NCBI GenBank assembly: GCA_002493515.1
Contig: DKYZ01000114.1
Span: 16,585 to 38,674 of the forward strand
Direction: 5' to 3'
DNA: 22,090 nt
DNA from: Porphyromonadaceae bacterium UBA7087
GTDB lineage: Bacteria; Bacteroidota; Bacteroidia; Bacteroidales; Muribaculaceae
Of this stretch, positions 6,014-12,343 are shown piece by piece. Under the pieces are notes generated by a model. It was not told the DNA's origin, searched no databases, and worked only from the letters and a program-made list of their open reading frames with translations. How positions within the stretch are numbered: the first letter of the stretch is position 1; every line of letters starts with the position of its first letter. The position numbers and the translations under genes are program-made.

Positions 6014-6901
6014 TCAGTATACCAAGTTCAGACCTATCGACCATCCCTTCACCTCCGGCCCGTAAGGCGCGTTGAAAAGCTTCATGGGGCTCCACGCGGC
6101 GTAGATGCCGAAGCCCCCGATTCCTATCGAGGCGAAAAGGTCGGCCGTGAAGAGATTCTGATGCAGTCCACGGTATCTCGCCTTATGCACCCTGTCCTGA
6201 TATTTGACGCGGTTGTCAACCACCGCCCAGGTGTTGAAATTCAAGATACCCGCCAGCGTGAAATCGACATACTTCCCTATTTTCTGCGTCAGCATCACCG
6301 GCACATGAAATGTCATGACACCCAGACACGAATGCACATCGGCACCCTCGGGAGCGGCCACAAAACGCACCCTGCCCTCTGCCGGCTCATACATATACCC
6401 CTCCCTGGCATGATACAACTGCGCGCCGAGACCGAGTCCGGTGGATACCGACGGCAAATCCCTGCCACGCGAGAAGGAGACACCTATAATCTCCTTCCAA
6501 CCCACCTCAAAACAGTTTTTCACAAGCCCCTTGTCGCCATAGTTGAACCGCCAGCCCCAGTATAGATGCCTCATGGCCACGATGCTGCGCCTCAGCCTGC
6601 GTGAGGGCCGCGCCGCATCCTCCTCAATCTCAGGCATGAAGGGATAGTCAAAATTCCAGGCGTCCCCGGGGTCGGCCGCGCCGACGGAGTCCACCCTCAG
6701 CTCATAGTTGAAAACAGTGGCGCAGCCTCCGGCGGTATCGGCGATCTCCGCCTCCACATTGGTGACATTCCCGAGACGGGTGACTACCACCCTCTCGGCC
6801 CGCTCCACCACAGCCACGGTGTCTGCGGCCTCCTGCGCCCGTGCCGGCACATGAACCGCCAGCAAAATCATAAGCGAAACCGCTTCAGTCAGATATTTCA
6901 T
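6014..6901 (-). CDS. Outer-membrane beta-barrel protein (paralogue 1)
   Basis: The 295-residue protein has an N-terminal signal sequence (cleavage likely after ARA, before QEAADT). An acidic periplasmic segment of about 90 residues follows, then a barrel from roughly residue 105 to the C terminus, ending in the strand WSIGLNLVY. Aromatic residues alternate in the predicted strands. The last 40 residues share the GFGIYAAWSPMKLFNAP pattern with the downstream gene, which points to duplication. ATG 6901 lies 20 bases after the stop of the small secreted protein, consistent with one transcript from the sigma gene. Substrate and role are unknown. The operon context suggests an envelope component under control of its own ECF sigma factor. 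Confidence 0.78.
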   Translation of the reverse strand: MKYLTEAVSLMILLAVHVPARAQEAADTVAVVERAERVVVTRLGNVTNVEAEIADTAGGCATVFNYELRVDSVGAADPGDAWNFDYPFMPEIEEDAARPSRRLRRSIVAMRHLYWGWRFNYGDKGLVKNCFEVGWKEIIGVSFSRGRDLPSVSTGLGLGAQLYHAREGYMYEPAEGRVRFVAAPEGADVHSCLGVMTFHVPVMLTQKIGKYVDFTLAGILNFNTWAVVDNRVKYQDRVHKARYRGLHQNLFTADLFASIGIGGFGIYAAWSPMKLFNAPYGPEVKGWSIGLNLVY

Positions 6902-6921
6902 AATGGAATCAGTTTTTGTTC

Positions 6922-7368
6922 TTATCTCTTTATCAGTTTCTTCACAGTCTCCTCGCTGATATTCCCCTCGATATAGACGAGAATTGTCTTCTCCTGCCCC
7001 GCCGGGCGGCGGTTGAGAAATATGAGGTAGCGTCTTCCGGCTCCCTTGCCTCCCATGGAGTAGAGTCCGAAATACAGCTCTCCCCCACGGTAGGCCACCT
7101 CCTTGAGCGTGGCCTTCGCGCCGTCCTTGGCCACGGCACGCCTTATCCTGTCGGCAAGGGGCGCGTCGTCAGTGACGGAAACGCTCTTATATACCCTAAG
7201 CCCCAGCTTGCCGCATTTCTCCCCGGTGAGCGTCACCGATGTCAGTTTCTTCTCCGAGGCATACTCCTCCGAGAAAAACGGGGCCACATTCAATCCTGTC
7301 TGCGCGCAGGCGTCAATCGACAGCAGGCTGGCGACCGCCAGGGCCATGATGATTATTATACGGTGCAT
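6922..7368 (-). CDS. Small secreted protein of the DUF4252/DUF6108 type
   Basis: A signal peptide (MHRIIIIMALAVASLLSIDACA, cleavage probably before QTG) precedes a mature part of about 125 residues. The pattern is that of Bacteroidales periplasmic proteins I associate with DUF4252/DUF6108: an N-terminal LTSVTLTG strand, a helix with ADRIRRAVAKDG, and a final hydrophobic strand plus helix (ILVYIEGNISEETVKKLI). The match is from memory of the family shape, not a search. ATG 7368 follows AAGGAT and is preferred to the in-frame ATG 7386, which adds MINRKD. The gene sits third in the sigma-factor operon. Proteins of this type often accompany ECF sigma/anti-sigma pairs, but their function is not established. 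Confidence 0.7.
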   Translation of the reverse strand: MHRIIIIMALAVASLLSIDACAQTGLNVAPFFSEEYASEKKLTSVTLTGEKCGKLGLRVYKSVSVTDDAPLADRIRRAVAKDGAKATLKEVAYRGGELYFGLYSMGGKGAGRRYLIFLNRRPAGQEKTILVYIEGNISEETVKKLIKR

Positions 7369-7390
7369 ATCCTTACGATTTATCATTCAT

Positions 7391-7858
7391 TTAAAAATCC
7401 ATTGCCTCCCTTATCTCGCTGAAGTCACTCTCCATCTGGCGCGACACGTCGTCGGCGGCCTCCCCCATCTCGCCAAGCTGCGCGTCGATGATTCCCATCA
7501 CGGCATGCTCGTCGACAATACGGCTTCCGTCAACATAGGCGATACACTCCCCGCCGCCATCCCCGGCAAACCGTGGAAGAACCGCTGTCACGGCCAGCAC
7601 AGCCGCGACGGCTGCCGCAGCTGTGCCCCTCAGCAACATCCTGCGCCATCTCATCGGAGAATCAGCTGACGCAGCGTTTCCGGCAGGAGCGGCCTCCATC
7701 CGGGCGTATCCCATAACGGCCAGAGCCTCCTCTGTGGTCTGGTCGCGTTCCGCCGGGGCCAAGGCAAGCAGCGCCGCGCGCAGCTCACGCTCCTCCCCAA
7801 GGGTGGTGTCGCCGTCGAAATAGTGTTCTATCAATATATGAAGCCTATCTTTATCCAT
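7391..7858 (-). CDS. Putative membrane anti-sigma factor
   Basis: The N-terminal 50 residues contain HYFDGDTTLGEERELRAAL, the pattern of the short cytoplasmic domain of many Bacteroidota anti-sigma factors. One membrane helix follows at about residues 76-94. The periplasmic C-terminal part of about 60 residues is acidic and ends in FSEIREAMDF. The gene begins six bases after the sigma-factor stop, as expected for a cognate pair. It would hold the sigma factor at the inner membrane until an envelope signal is received. There is no zinc-finger HxxxCxxC motif, so it is not a classical ZAS anti-sigma factor. The assignment rests on context and layout. Confidence 0.65.
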   Translation of the reverse strand: MDKDRLHILIEHYFDGDTTLGEERELRAALLALAPAERDQTTEEALAVMGYARMEAAPAGNAASADSPMRWRRMLLRGTAAAAVAAVLAVTAVLPRFAGDGGGECIAYVDGSRIVDEHAVMGIIDAQLGEMGEAADDVSRQMESDFSEIREAMDF

Positions 7859-7864
7859 AATAGC

Positions 7865-8356
7865 TCATTTTATTCCATTCTGTCGTTTACGGTAGATTTC
7901 CCTGACCCGGCGCCGCGCCCGCGAGACAATCATGCGCACATTCGCCTCCGAGAGGGAGTGCCGCACGGCGATCTCGGCAAACTCCAGGCCGTCGCGGTCG
8001 CGAAGCAGCAGTATCTCCCTGTCGCGCTCCCCGAGGGCCTCCCTGACGGCGGCGTCCACCTCCTCGTAAAGGCTCTGGCTTTCGTCGCCGAAGGGGGAGT
8101 CGGCTACCTCGGCTGCCTGGTCGACCGGAGCGGCGGGATGCGCGGCACGGCGCCGGTAGGCGTCGATGCGGATGTTGCGCGCGGCCACGGCAAGCATACC
8201 CTCCGCCTGCGCCGCGTCGTCAAGACGCTCGCGCCGGGGCCACAGGCGGCAGAACGCCTCCTGGAGCGCGTCCTCGCTCTCGTCGTCGCCTCGCCCGCCG
8301 CGCCCCATCCGGAGGCGCAGCCGCTGGAATGCCGTTGTCAGAAAATCTCCTTTCAT
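7865..8356 (-). CDS. ECF-type RNA polymerase sigma factor
   Basis: The 163-residue protein has the two-domain ECF layout. Sigma region 2 contains DALQEAFCRLW (about residues 29-39) and the following AARNIRIDAYRRR segment. A short linker leads to region 4 (about 105-155) with REILLLRDRDGLEFAEIA and the recognition helix LSEANVRMIVSRARRRVRE. It would direct RNA polymerase to a small regulon, probably including its own operon. It is the first of five closely spaced genes, followed by the putative anti-sigma factor. A GTTGCAAA/CGTATA pair just upstream of the ATG is a candidate autoregulated promoter. The spacer between the two sigma domains is rich in Ala and Pro, in line with the high GC content. 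Confidence 0.9.
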   Translation of the reverse strand: MKGDFLTTAFQRLRLRMGRGGRGDDESEDALQEAFCRLWPRRERLDDAAQAEGMLAVAARNIRIDAYRRRAAHPAAPVDQAAEVADSPFGDESQSLYEEVDAAVREALGERDREILLLRDRDGLEFAEIAVRHSLSEANVRMIVSRARRRVREIYRKRQNGIK

Positions 8357-8364
8357 CTGTCTCC

Positions 8365-8392
8365 TATACGAGCCCGCGGGGCTATTTGCAAC
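8365..8392 (-). promoter_or_regulatory. Candidate ECF-sigma promoter of the five-gene operon
   Basis: On the minus strand GTTGCAAA (8392-8385) and CGTATA (8370-8365) are 14 bp apart, ending nine bases before the sigma-factor ATG at 8356. The layout resembles self-regulated ECF promoters of Bacteroidales as I remember them. The transcript would have almost no leader. The upstream box overlaps the end of the 40-bp palindrome. Confidence 0.3.
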
Positions 8393-8427
8393 AGCCGCCG
8401 CAAAAAAATTTTTGCGGCGGCTGTTGC
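8388..8427. repeat. Perfect 40-bp palindrome between operons
   Basis: The arms GCAACAGCCGCCGC (8388-8401) and GCGGCGGCTGTTGC (8414-8427) flank seven A and five T. Five A/T pairs extend the stem to 19 bp around a two-base centre. It may end transcription of the upstream membrane-protein gene, but no T run follows the stem on the minus strand. Its position against the sigma promoter also allows a regulatory role. Confidence 0.75.
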
Positions 8428-8434
8428 TGCGGAT

Positions 8435-8460
8435 TTTCCAACAACTTGTTGGAAATTTCC
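8435..8460. repeat. Two overlapping palindromes
   Basis: TTTCCAACAA-C-TTGTTGGAAA (8435-8455) is a perfect inverted repeat around one base. GGAAATTTCC (8451-8460) is a second perfect palindrome sharing its end. They lie directly after the stop of the minus-strand gene 8465-9058 and could be a protein-binding site. Confidence 0.5.
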
Positions 8461-8464
8461 GGCG

Positions 8465-9058
8465 TCACTGCGGCAGGGGGGGCGTCGGGAAATCGGGGGG
8501 AAGGATAGAGTCGGGACTCACGCTGTCTACCCTGGTGATGATTATCTTCGACGAGCCGCGCCAGGGCACTACGGCATGATACTGCTTGTAGGTGACCCGC
8601 ACCGGACGGGCGGCATACATCATCTCCTTGAGCCTGGTGGCTGTCTTCGAGTCGGCAGCCGTGAACATGAAGTCGCGGCGGTAGACGCGCGTGGTGTCGA
8701 AAAGCTCCTTATACGGAATCAGCACACCCTCATACGTCTTGAAGATGTTGCCGCGCCTCTCTATCGACTCCACGTAGCCATACTGGGTGGCATCCTCCAC
8801 ATAAGGCGAGAAATAGCGCAGCCAGAACGCCATGACAAGTATAACGGCCACCAGGCAGACGCCGCCCCATATCCATATGCGGCGCTTCGAGCCGTGCCAC
8901 AGATGCTTCCAGTCGGAATCCTCCTGTTCCCAATACGCCGGGTCGTCAGGCTTGTATTCCGGCTGCTTCGGCTCTTTTTTCACCGGCTCCACCTCCGGAG
9001 TATTCTCGAAATAATCCTCCGCCTCGTTGTCAGGCTCTTTATCTGGATCAAAAAACAT
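8465..9058 (-). CDS. Single-pass membrane protein, conserved in Bacteroidales, unknown function
   Basis: The 197-residue protein has an acidic, proline-rich cytoplasmic N terminus (about residues 1-58), one strong membrane helix (61-80, starting IWIWGGVCLVAV) and an extracytoplasmic domain of about 110 residues. That domain carries YGYVESIERRGNIFKTYEGVLIPY, a pattern I recall from a widespread Bacteroidales family that lacks a defined role. It ends in a proline-rich tail (PPDFPTPPLPQ) coded by G-runs on the plus strand. The ATG at 9058 lies 68 bases after the stop of the flippase-like gene, and the gap is filled by a heptamer array. Co-transcription with that gene is likely. Confidence 0.72.
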   Translation of the reverse strand: MFFDPDKEPDNEAEDYFENTPEVEPVKKEPKQPEYKPDDPAYWEQEDSDWKHLWHGSKRRIWIWGGVCLVAVILVMAFWLRYFSPYVEDATQYGYVESIERRGNIFKTYEGVLIPYKELFDTTRVYRRDFMFTAADSKTATRLKEMMYAARPVRVTYKQYHAVVPWRGSSKIIITRVDSVSPDSILPPDFPTPPLPQ

Positions 9059-9065
9059 AATCTAC

Positions 9066-9142
9066 CTAATCGTTAATCACTAATCACTAATCACTAATCA
9101 TTAATCGTTAATCGTTAATCACTAATCACTTATCGTTTTTCG
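9066..9142. repeat. Tandem heptamer array, 11 units
   Basis: Ten units of consensus YTAATCR run without gaps from 9066 to 9135: CTAATCG, TTAATCA, CTAATCA three times, TTAATCG twice, TTAATCA, CTAATCA and CTTATCG. A degenerate TTTTTCG follows (9136-9142). Units differ only at positions 1, 3 and 7. The array fills the gap between two genes, and it supplies the stop codon and last codons of the gene ending at 9126. Confidence 0.9.
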
Positions 9143-10154
9143 TCACCGCGATATACCCCATCGTGAAGATGCCGAGCAGGATAAGCATCACCGTCTGTCC
9201 CGACCACTGGAGCATCGAGAAGGCCGTGCCCTGGGCGTCGCTGACGCCGTATACCGCCAGACCGAACATCACGGCGATGTTCCAGGGTCCCAGGCCGCCG
9301 TTGGAAGGCACCGCCATACCGATGGAGCTTAACACGAACGCCACAAGACAGGGGGTGAGGCCGAAGAAATATTCCGGCGTGCAGAGGGCGCGCGTGAAGT
9401 CGAAGGCATAGAACGCCACATAGAGCTGGAAGTAATAGCATCCCCATATGCAGAGAGTCAGCCAGAAGAATTTCCATTTACCCTGCATCTGCGTGACCAC
9501 CGCCATCCCTTTCCATATGTTATGCCACCAGTCGAGAAGTTTCTTCACCACCTTCGTATGGCGGAACGCCCTGAAAAGGAGTGCGAGCAGGGCGAGACCG
9601 CCGACAACGGTAGCCCAGAACCACCACTGGCAGAGCATATCGACCATGCTGCGCCCTACCTGGTATTTCACCATGAAATCGGTGATGGCTCCCGTAGCGA
9701 CCACGAGGGTCAGCAGGAAGAGCGACAGCACCATGAGGGTGTCGGAGAGACGGTCGGCCACCATCGAGCCGAGCACGGTGGTGAAGGGGGCCTTCTCCTT
9801 GTCGGCGATATAGGTGCAGCGCCACACCTCCCCGAGCCTCGGGAAGACGAGATTCAGCGCATAGCATCCGAATATGGAGCAGCAGAGGGCCATGAACGGG
9901 GGCCTGATGCCGAGCGCGCGGAGCTGGATGCGCCAGCGGGCGGCGCGGAAGATGTGGGAAAACACGCTGATTCCCATCGCAAGGAGAATCCACCAGTAGT
10001 CGCCCCCCTGGCGGATGATGTCCATCATGTCGGAGAAGTTCACTTTCCGGAACATATACCACACCAGAAGGACGGTCAGTGCCAGGGGCACCAGATACTG
10101 TAATGTAAGCTTCATGGCCCTGCGGGCCATAGACGGCTGTGTCGGTTGTGTCAT
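9126..10154 (-). CDS. Flippase-like integral membrane protein (UPF0104/LPG synthase TM family)
   Basis: The 342-residue protein has about seven to eight membrane helices, beginning with YLVPLALTVLLVWYMFRKV at about residues 15-33. It fits the lysylphosphatidylglycerol synthase transmembrane/YbhN-like family (PF03706 type). Signature parts are the HIFRAARWRIQLRALG stretch, the GEVWRCTYIADKEK block and the late GGLGPWN motif. It has no aminoacyl-transferase domain, so it is the stand-alone form, thought to move or modify lipids or polyprenyl-linked glycans. The substrate is unknown. A TAACTTTG -7 box lies about 23 bases upstream of the ATG. The last codons and stop are formed by the heptamer array, so the C terminus (NDK) may vary between strains. 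Confidence 0.85.
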   Translation of the reverse strand: MTQPTQPSMARRAMKLTLQYLVPLALTVLLVWYMFRKVNFSDMMDIIRQGGDYWWILLAMGISVFSHIFRAARWRIQLRALGIRPPFMALCCSIFGCYALNLVFPRLGEVWRCTYIADKEKAPFTTVLGSMVADRLSDTLMVLSLFLLTLVVATGAITDFMVKYQVGRSMVDMLCQWWFWATVVGGLALLALLFRAFRHTKVVKKLLDWWHNIWKGMAVVTQMQGKWKFFWLTLCIWGCYYFQLYVAFYAFDFTRALCTPEYFFGLTPCLVAFVLSSIGMAVPSNGGLGPWNIAVMFGLAVYGVSDAQGTAFSMLQWSGQTVMLILLGIFTMGYIAVTKNDK

Positions 10155-10176
10155 ATCTCAGTTGTTGTTTCCGCTG

Positions 10177-10184
10177 CAAAGTTA
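10177..10184 (-). promoter_or_regulatory. Bacteroidota -7 promoter box (TAACTTTG) for the flippase-like gene
   Basis: An exact match to TAnnTTTG on the minus strand ends 22 bases before the ATG at 10154. A TTTG at the usual -33 distance is not present. The nearest TTTG is 11 bases upstream, so the -33 part is weak. The box would give a short leader of about 20 bases. Confidence 0.5.
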
Positions 10185-10224
10185 ACCATTTTCCACAAAT
10201 AAGCATACCCCGCCCCCAATTTAT

Positions 10225-10278
10225 GCCGCGCCGTGCGAGACAACTTCAGGCTGGCGGACGGGACGTCCGCCGCCCCGG
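10225..10278 (-). repeat. Inverted, partial copy of the composite palindromic element
   Basis: Read on the minus strand, it starts with CCGGGGCGGCGGACGTCCC and continues through GTCCGCCAGCCT to GTCTCGC. It matches the left arm and the first half of the central hairpin of copy B, then decays. The arm folds as a perfect hairpin, GGCGGAC-GGGAC-GTCCGCC (10253-10271). It abuts the TGA of birA without a spacer. Confidence 0.7.
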
Positions 10279-11010
10279 TCACAGGCGGAACTCCACCTCC
10301 TTGAAAGCGTAGTCGCGCACGGAGCCGTCGCGCAGACGCAGACGCAGCGTGCCGTCGGGGGCAACACCATCGATGGTGGCCTCTATCTCCTCGCCGGCAC
10401 GGACGTCGCGGAAAGGATACATACCGCCGTCGCCGCGCCATAACCGCGACAGATACTCTCGGTGAGGACCCTCCGTGTCGCCGCCGAGAACCGACAGTCT
10501 GCGTTCGAGAGCCTGCGCCACCTCCGCGCGGAACGCCGTCAGGTCGGTATCGTGGCCGAGCAACTGAACCATCGACACCGGGTTGGGGGCGTCCGAGCGG
10601 AACTCGCGCTGGTTGACGTTGATGCCCGCCCCGGCCACGGTGTGGCGTATATGGTCGCCGAAAAGGGAATGCTCTATGAGGATGCCGCATATCTTGCGGT
10701 CGCCGCAATAGATGTCGTTGGGCCATTTCACCATCGCCTCCACACCACGTCCGGCCAATGCGTCGGCAATGGCGAGCGCGACAGCCTCGCTGATGAAAAA
10801 CTGGCTGCGCGGATGCAGCGAACGCGGCGGACGGAAGAAAAGCGAGAAAGTAAGGTTGCGGCCCGGCTCAGATTCCCAGCTGTTGCCCCGCTGACCGCGT
10901 CCCGCGCTCTGGCGCCGGGCCGTCACCATCGTCATGTCGGCAAGTTCACCGGCATGCTGTGTGGCATAGGTATTTGTCGAGGCGGTCTCCTCAAGTTCGA
11001 GATAGTTCAT
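10279..11010 (-). CDS. birA: Biotin--[acetyl-CoA-carboxylase] ligase, monofunctional
   Basis: The enzyme activates biotin with ATP and attaches it to the biotin carboxyl carrier domain of biotin-dependent carboxylases in the cytoplasm. From ATG 11010 it is 243 residues. The substrate loop is GRGQRGNSW (37-45), and the KWPNDI motif is at 95-100, followed by KICGILIE. The early ETASTNTY block and the AGAGINVNQ block also fit the family. The N-terminal DNA-binding winged helix of E. coli BirA is absent, so it should not act as a repressor. The frame is open to 11082, but that extension overlaps tsaE and lacks family similarity. It starts 13 bases after the tsaE stop, as a coupled pair, and ends directly at a palindromic repeat. 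Confidence 0.92.
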   Translation of the reverse strand: MNYLELEETASTNTYATQHAGELADMTMVTARRQSAGRGQRGNSWESEPGRNLTFSLFFRPPRSLHPRSQFFISEAVALAIADALAGRGVEAMVKWPNDIYCGDRKICGILIEHSLFGDHIRHTVAGAGINVNQREFRSDAPNPVSMVQLLGHDTDLTAFRAEVAQALERRLSVLGGDTEGPHREYLSRLWRGDGGMYPFRDVRAGEEIEATIDGVAPDGTLRLRLRDGSVRDYAFKEVEFRL

Positions 11011-11023
11011 CGTCAGGAAAATA

Positions 11024-11443
11024 TCAAGATACGGTGAAAACACGCGAGCCGTCGGGCAGCTCCTCGATCTCGACAGTGGCACAGTCGTCGGGAAGCAGGT
11101 CGCCGATACGGTCGGGCCATTCCATCAGACAGAGGGCGCCGGAGTCGAAATAATCCTCCACCCCCATGTCCAGGGCCTCCTGCGGCGACTCCAGGCGGTA
11201 GAAGTCGAAATGATATACCGGCAGCGAGCCGGGCACCTCATATTCATTCACAATCGAGAAGGTAGGCGACGAGGCCTCGTCGACAGCCCCGAGCTCACGG
11301 CATATCTGCGAGACGAGCGTGGTCTTTCCGGCCCCCATCGCTCCGACCAGGGCCACCGCGCGGCGCCCACCGATAGCGGCGAGCACCCGGCGCGCTGCCT
11401 GCGGGAGGTCGGCCGGGGTATGGCATTCAATTCTTGTTGACAT
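11024..11443 (-). CDS. tsaE: tRNA threonylcarbamoyladenosine biosynthesis ATPase TsaE
   Basis: TsaE is the ATPase that works with TsaB and TsaD to form the t6A modification at position 37 of ANN-decoding tRNAs. The 139-residue chain shows a Walker A GAMGAGKTT at residues 34-42, the SPTFSIVNEY block at 59-68, HFDFYRL at 78-84, and MEWPDR at 107-112, where the usual motif is EWPE/ER. The length is normal. The gene lies between the R-M pair (33 bases upstream) and birA (13 bases downstream). No separate TAnnTTTG box is visible in the 33-bp gap, so its transcription may depend on the upstream genes. Confidence 0.92.
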   Translation of the reverse strand: MSTRIECHTPADLPQAARRVLAAIGGRRAVALVGAMGAGKTTLVSQICRELGAVDEASSPTFSIVNEYEVPGSLPVYHFDFYRLESPQEALDMGVEDYFDSGALCLMEWPDRIGDLLPDDCATVEIEELPDGSRVFTVS

Positions 11444-11476
11444 CTTATAAATTATTGAATTGCTATAATATCCTTT

Positions 11477-12343
11477 TCAGACACAAAGATCCAAAGGCAG
11501 GTCGCTGATATCCTTAAGCCGACGTCCTTCAATCAGCATTTCCAAAAGTTCAAGTGAATCCTCGGCTCCAGAAGCTTTCACAGCATCAACAAGCTCATAC
11601 AGGGCGAAATGGTACAGGCAGTCAATGTCTCCCGTCCCTAATCCGAGCGACGCGATCCTTGACGGAAGAGGTTCAGCCGTAATGGCCACGATATGCGGCA
11701 AATGCCCCTTTCTGTTGCGAATCAATCCCAAAGCCTCAGTCCTGCTGTTCTGCGCTCTGTCACTCCGCATTGTCCATTTCGCCGATATTGATGCGTGAAG
11801 TATCGGCAACTTGTTGAAAGCCTCCCTCATGCATGTCAGGCTGGAAACATATCCGTCAACCATATATTCCGGACTGTTGATGTACTCATCCGGTTCCGGA
11901 TCTCTGAAAATGACAATATCAGGCGCTATGATGTAGTCATTGCCGAGAGAAGAGGCAAGCCTCGTATCTGAATGTACAATCTTGGAAAGGTATTCCAGAT
12001 GCTCATATTGTACAAATGACGAAGTCTTGACTGAGTTCCTGTTTCCAAGCTTCTCTATATGCCATATTCCGGGTCGCAGTCTGTGCAGAGGAAGAAATGT
12101 TTCCCTCAGGAACTTCAAATTCGCGGTCTCGAACATGGAGCCGGATGTCTGTCCATGCGTTTTCTCGTGTGTTTCAGCAAACAGGCGTCCCGCTATATGG
12201 GATGCAATCAGTCTGGACAGCCTTGACGATCTGTCAGCATTGCTCGGGATTCCGTTCGAATCAATGGAGAGAACTCCATTCTTAATTAGATATGCGTGAT
12301 AGCTGTTTCGCGCCTTTGTTATCAATGGTGTCATTATGCTCAA
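11477..12343 (-). CDS. Type II restriction endonuclease, NgoMIV family (predicted site GCCGGC)
   Basis: The 288-residue protein resembles NgoMIV, a tetrameric endonuclease cutting GCCGGC. With a constant offset of two, the residues I recall for NgoMIV are all present. The catalytic set is E72 (NgoMIV E70), D142 in APDIVI (D140), S187 and K189 in ISAKW (S185, K187) and E203 (E201). The recognition set is R193, D195, R196 in RSDR (R191, D193, R194) and R229 (R227). An internal ATG at 12334 is an alternative start. The gene overlaps the methyltransferase 3' end by 62 bp, so the two are probably translationally coupled with methylase first. Base composition is visibly richer in AT than the flanking genes, suggesting horizontal acquisition. 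Activity should be intact, as no disruption is seen. Confidence 0.9.
   Translation of the reverse strand: MSIMTPLITKARNSYHAYLIKNGVLSIDSNGIPSNADRSSRLSRLIASHIAGRLFAETHEKTHGQTSGSMFETANLKFLRETFLPLHRLRPGIWHIEKLGNRNSVKTSSFVQYEHLEYLSKIVHSDTRLASSLGNDYIIAPDIVIFRDPEPDEYINSPEYMVDGYVSSLTCMREAFNKLPILHASISAKWTMRSDRAQNSRTEALGLIRNRKGHLPHIVAITAEPLPSRIASLGLGTGDIDCLYHFALYELVDAVKASGAEDSLELLEMLIEGRRLKDISDLPLDLCV

Noticed and set aside
7823..9076. A 417-codon plus-strand open frame spanning the sigma factor and the downstream gene
   Set aside because: It crosses the perfect palindrome and two well-supported minus-strand genes, and its translation shows no family pattern.
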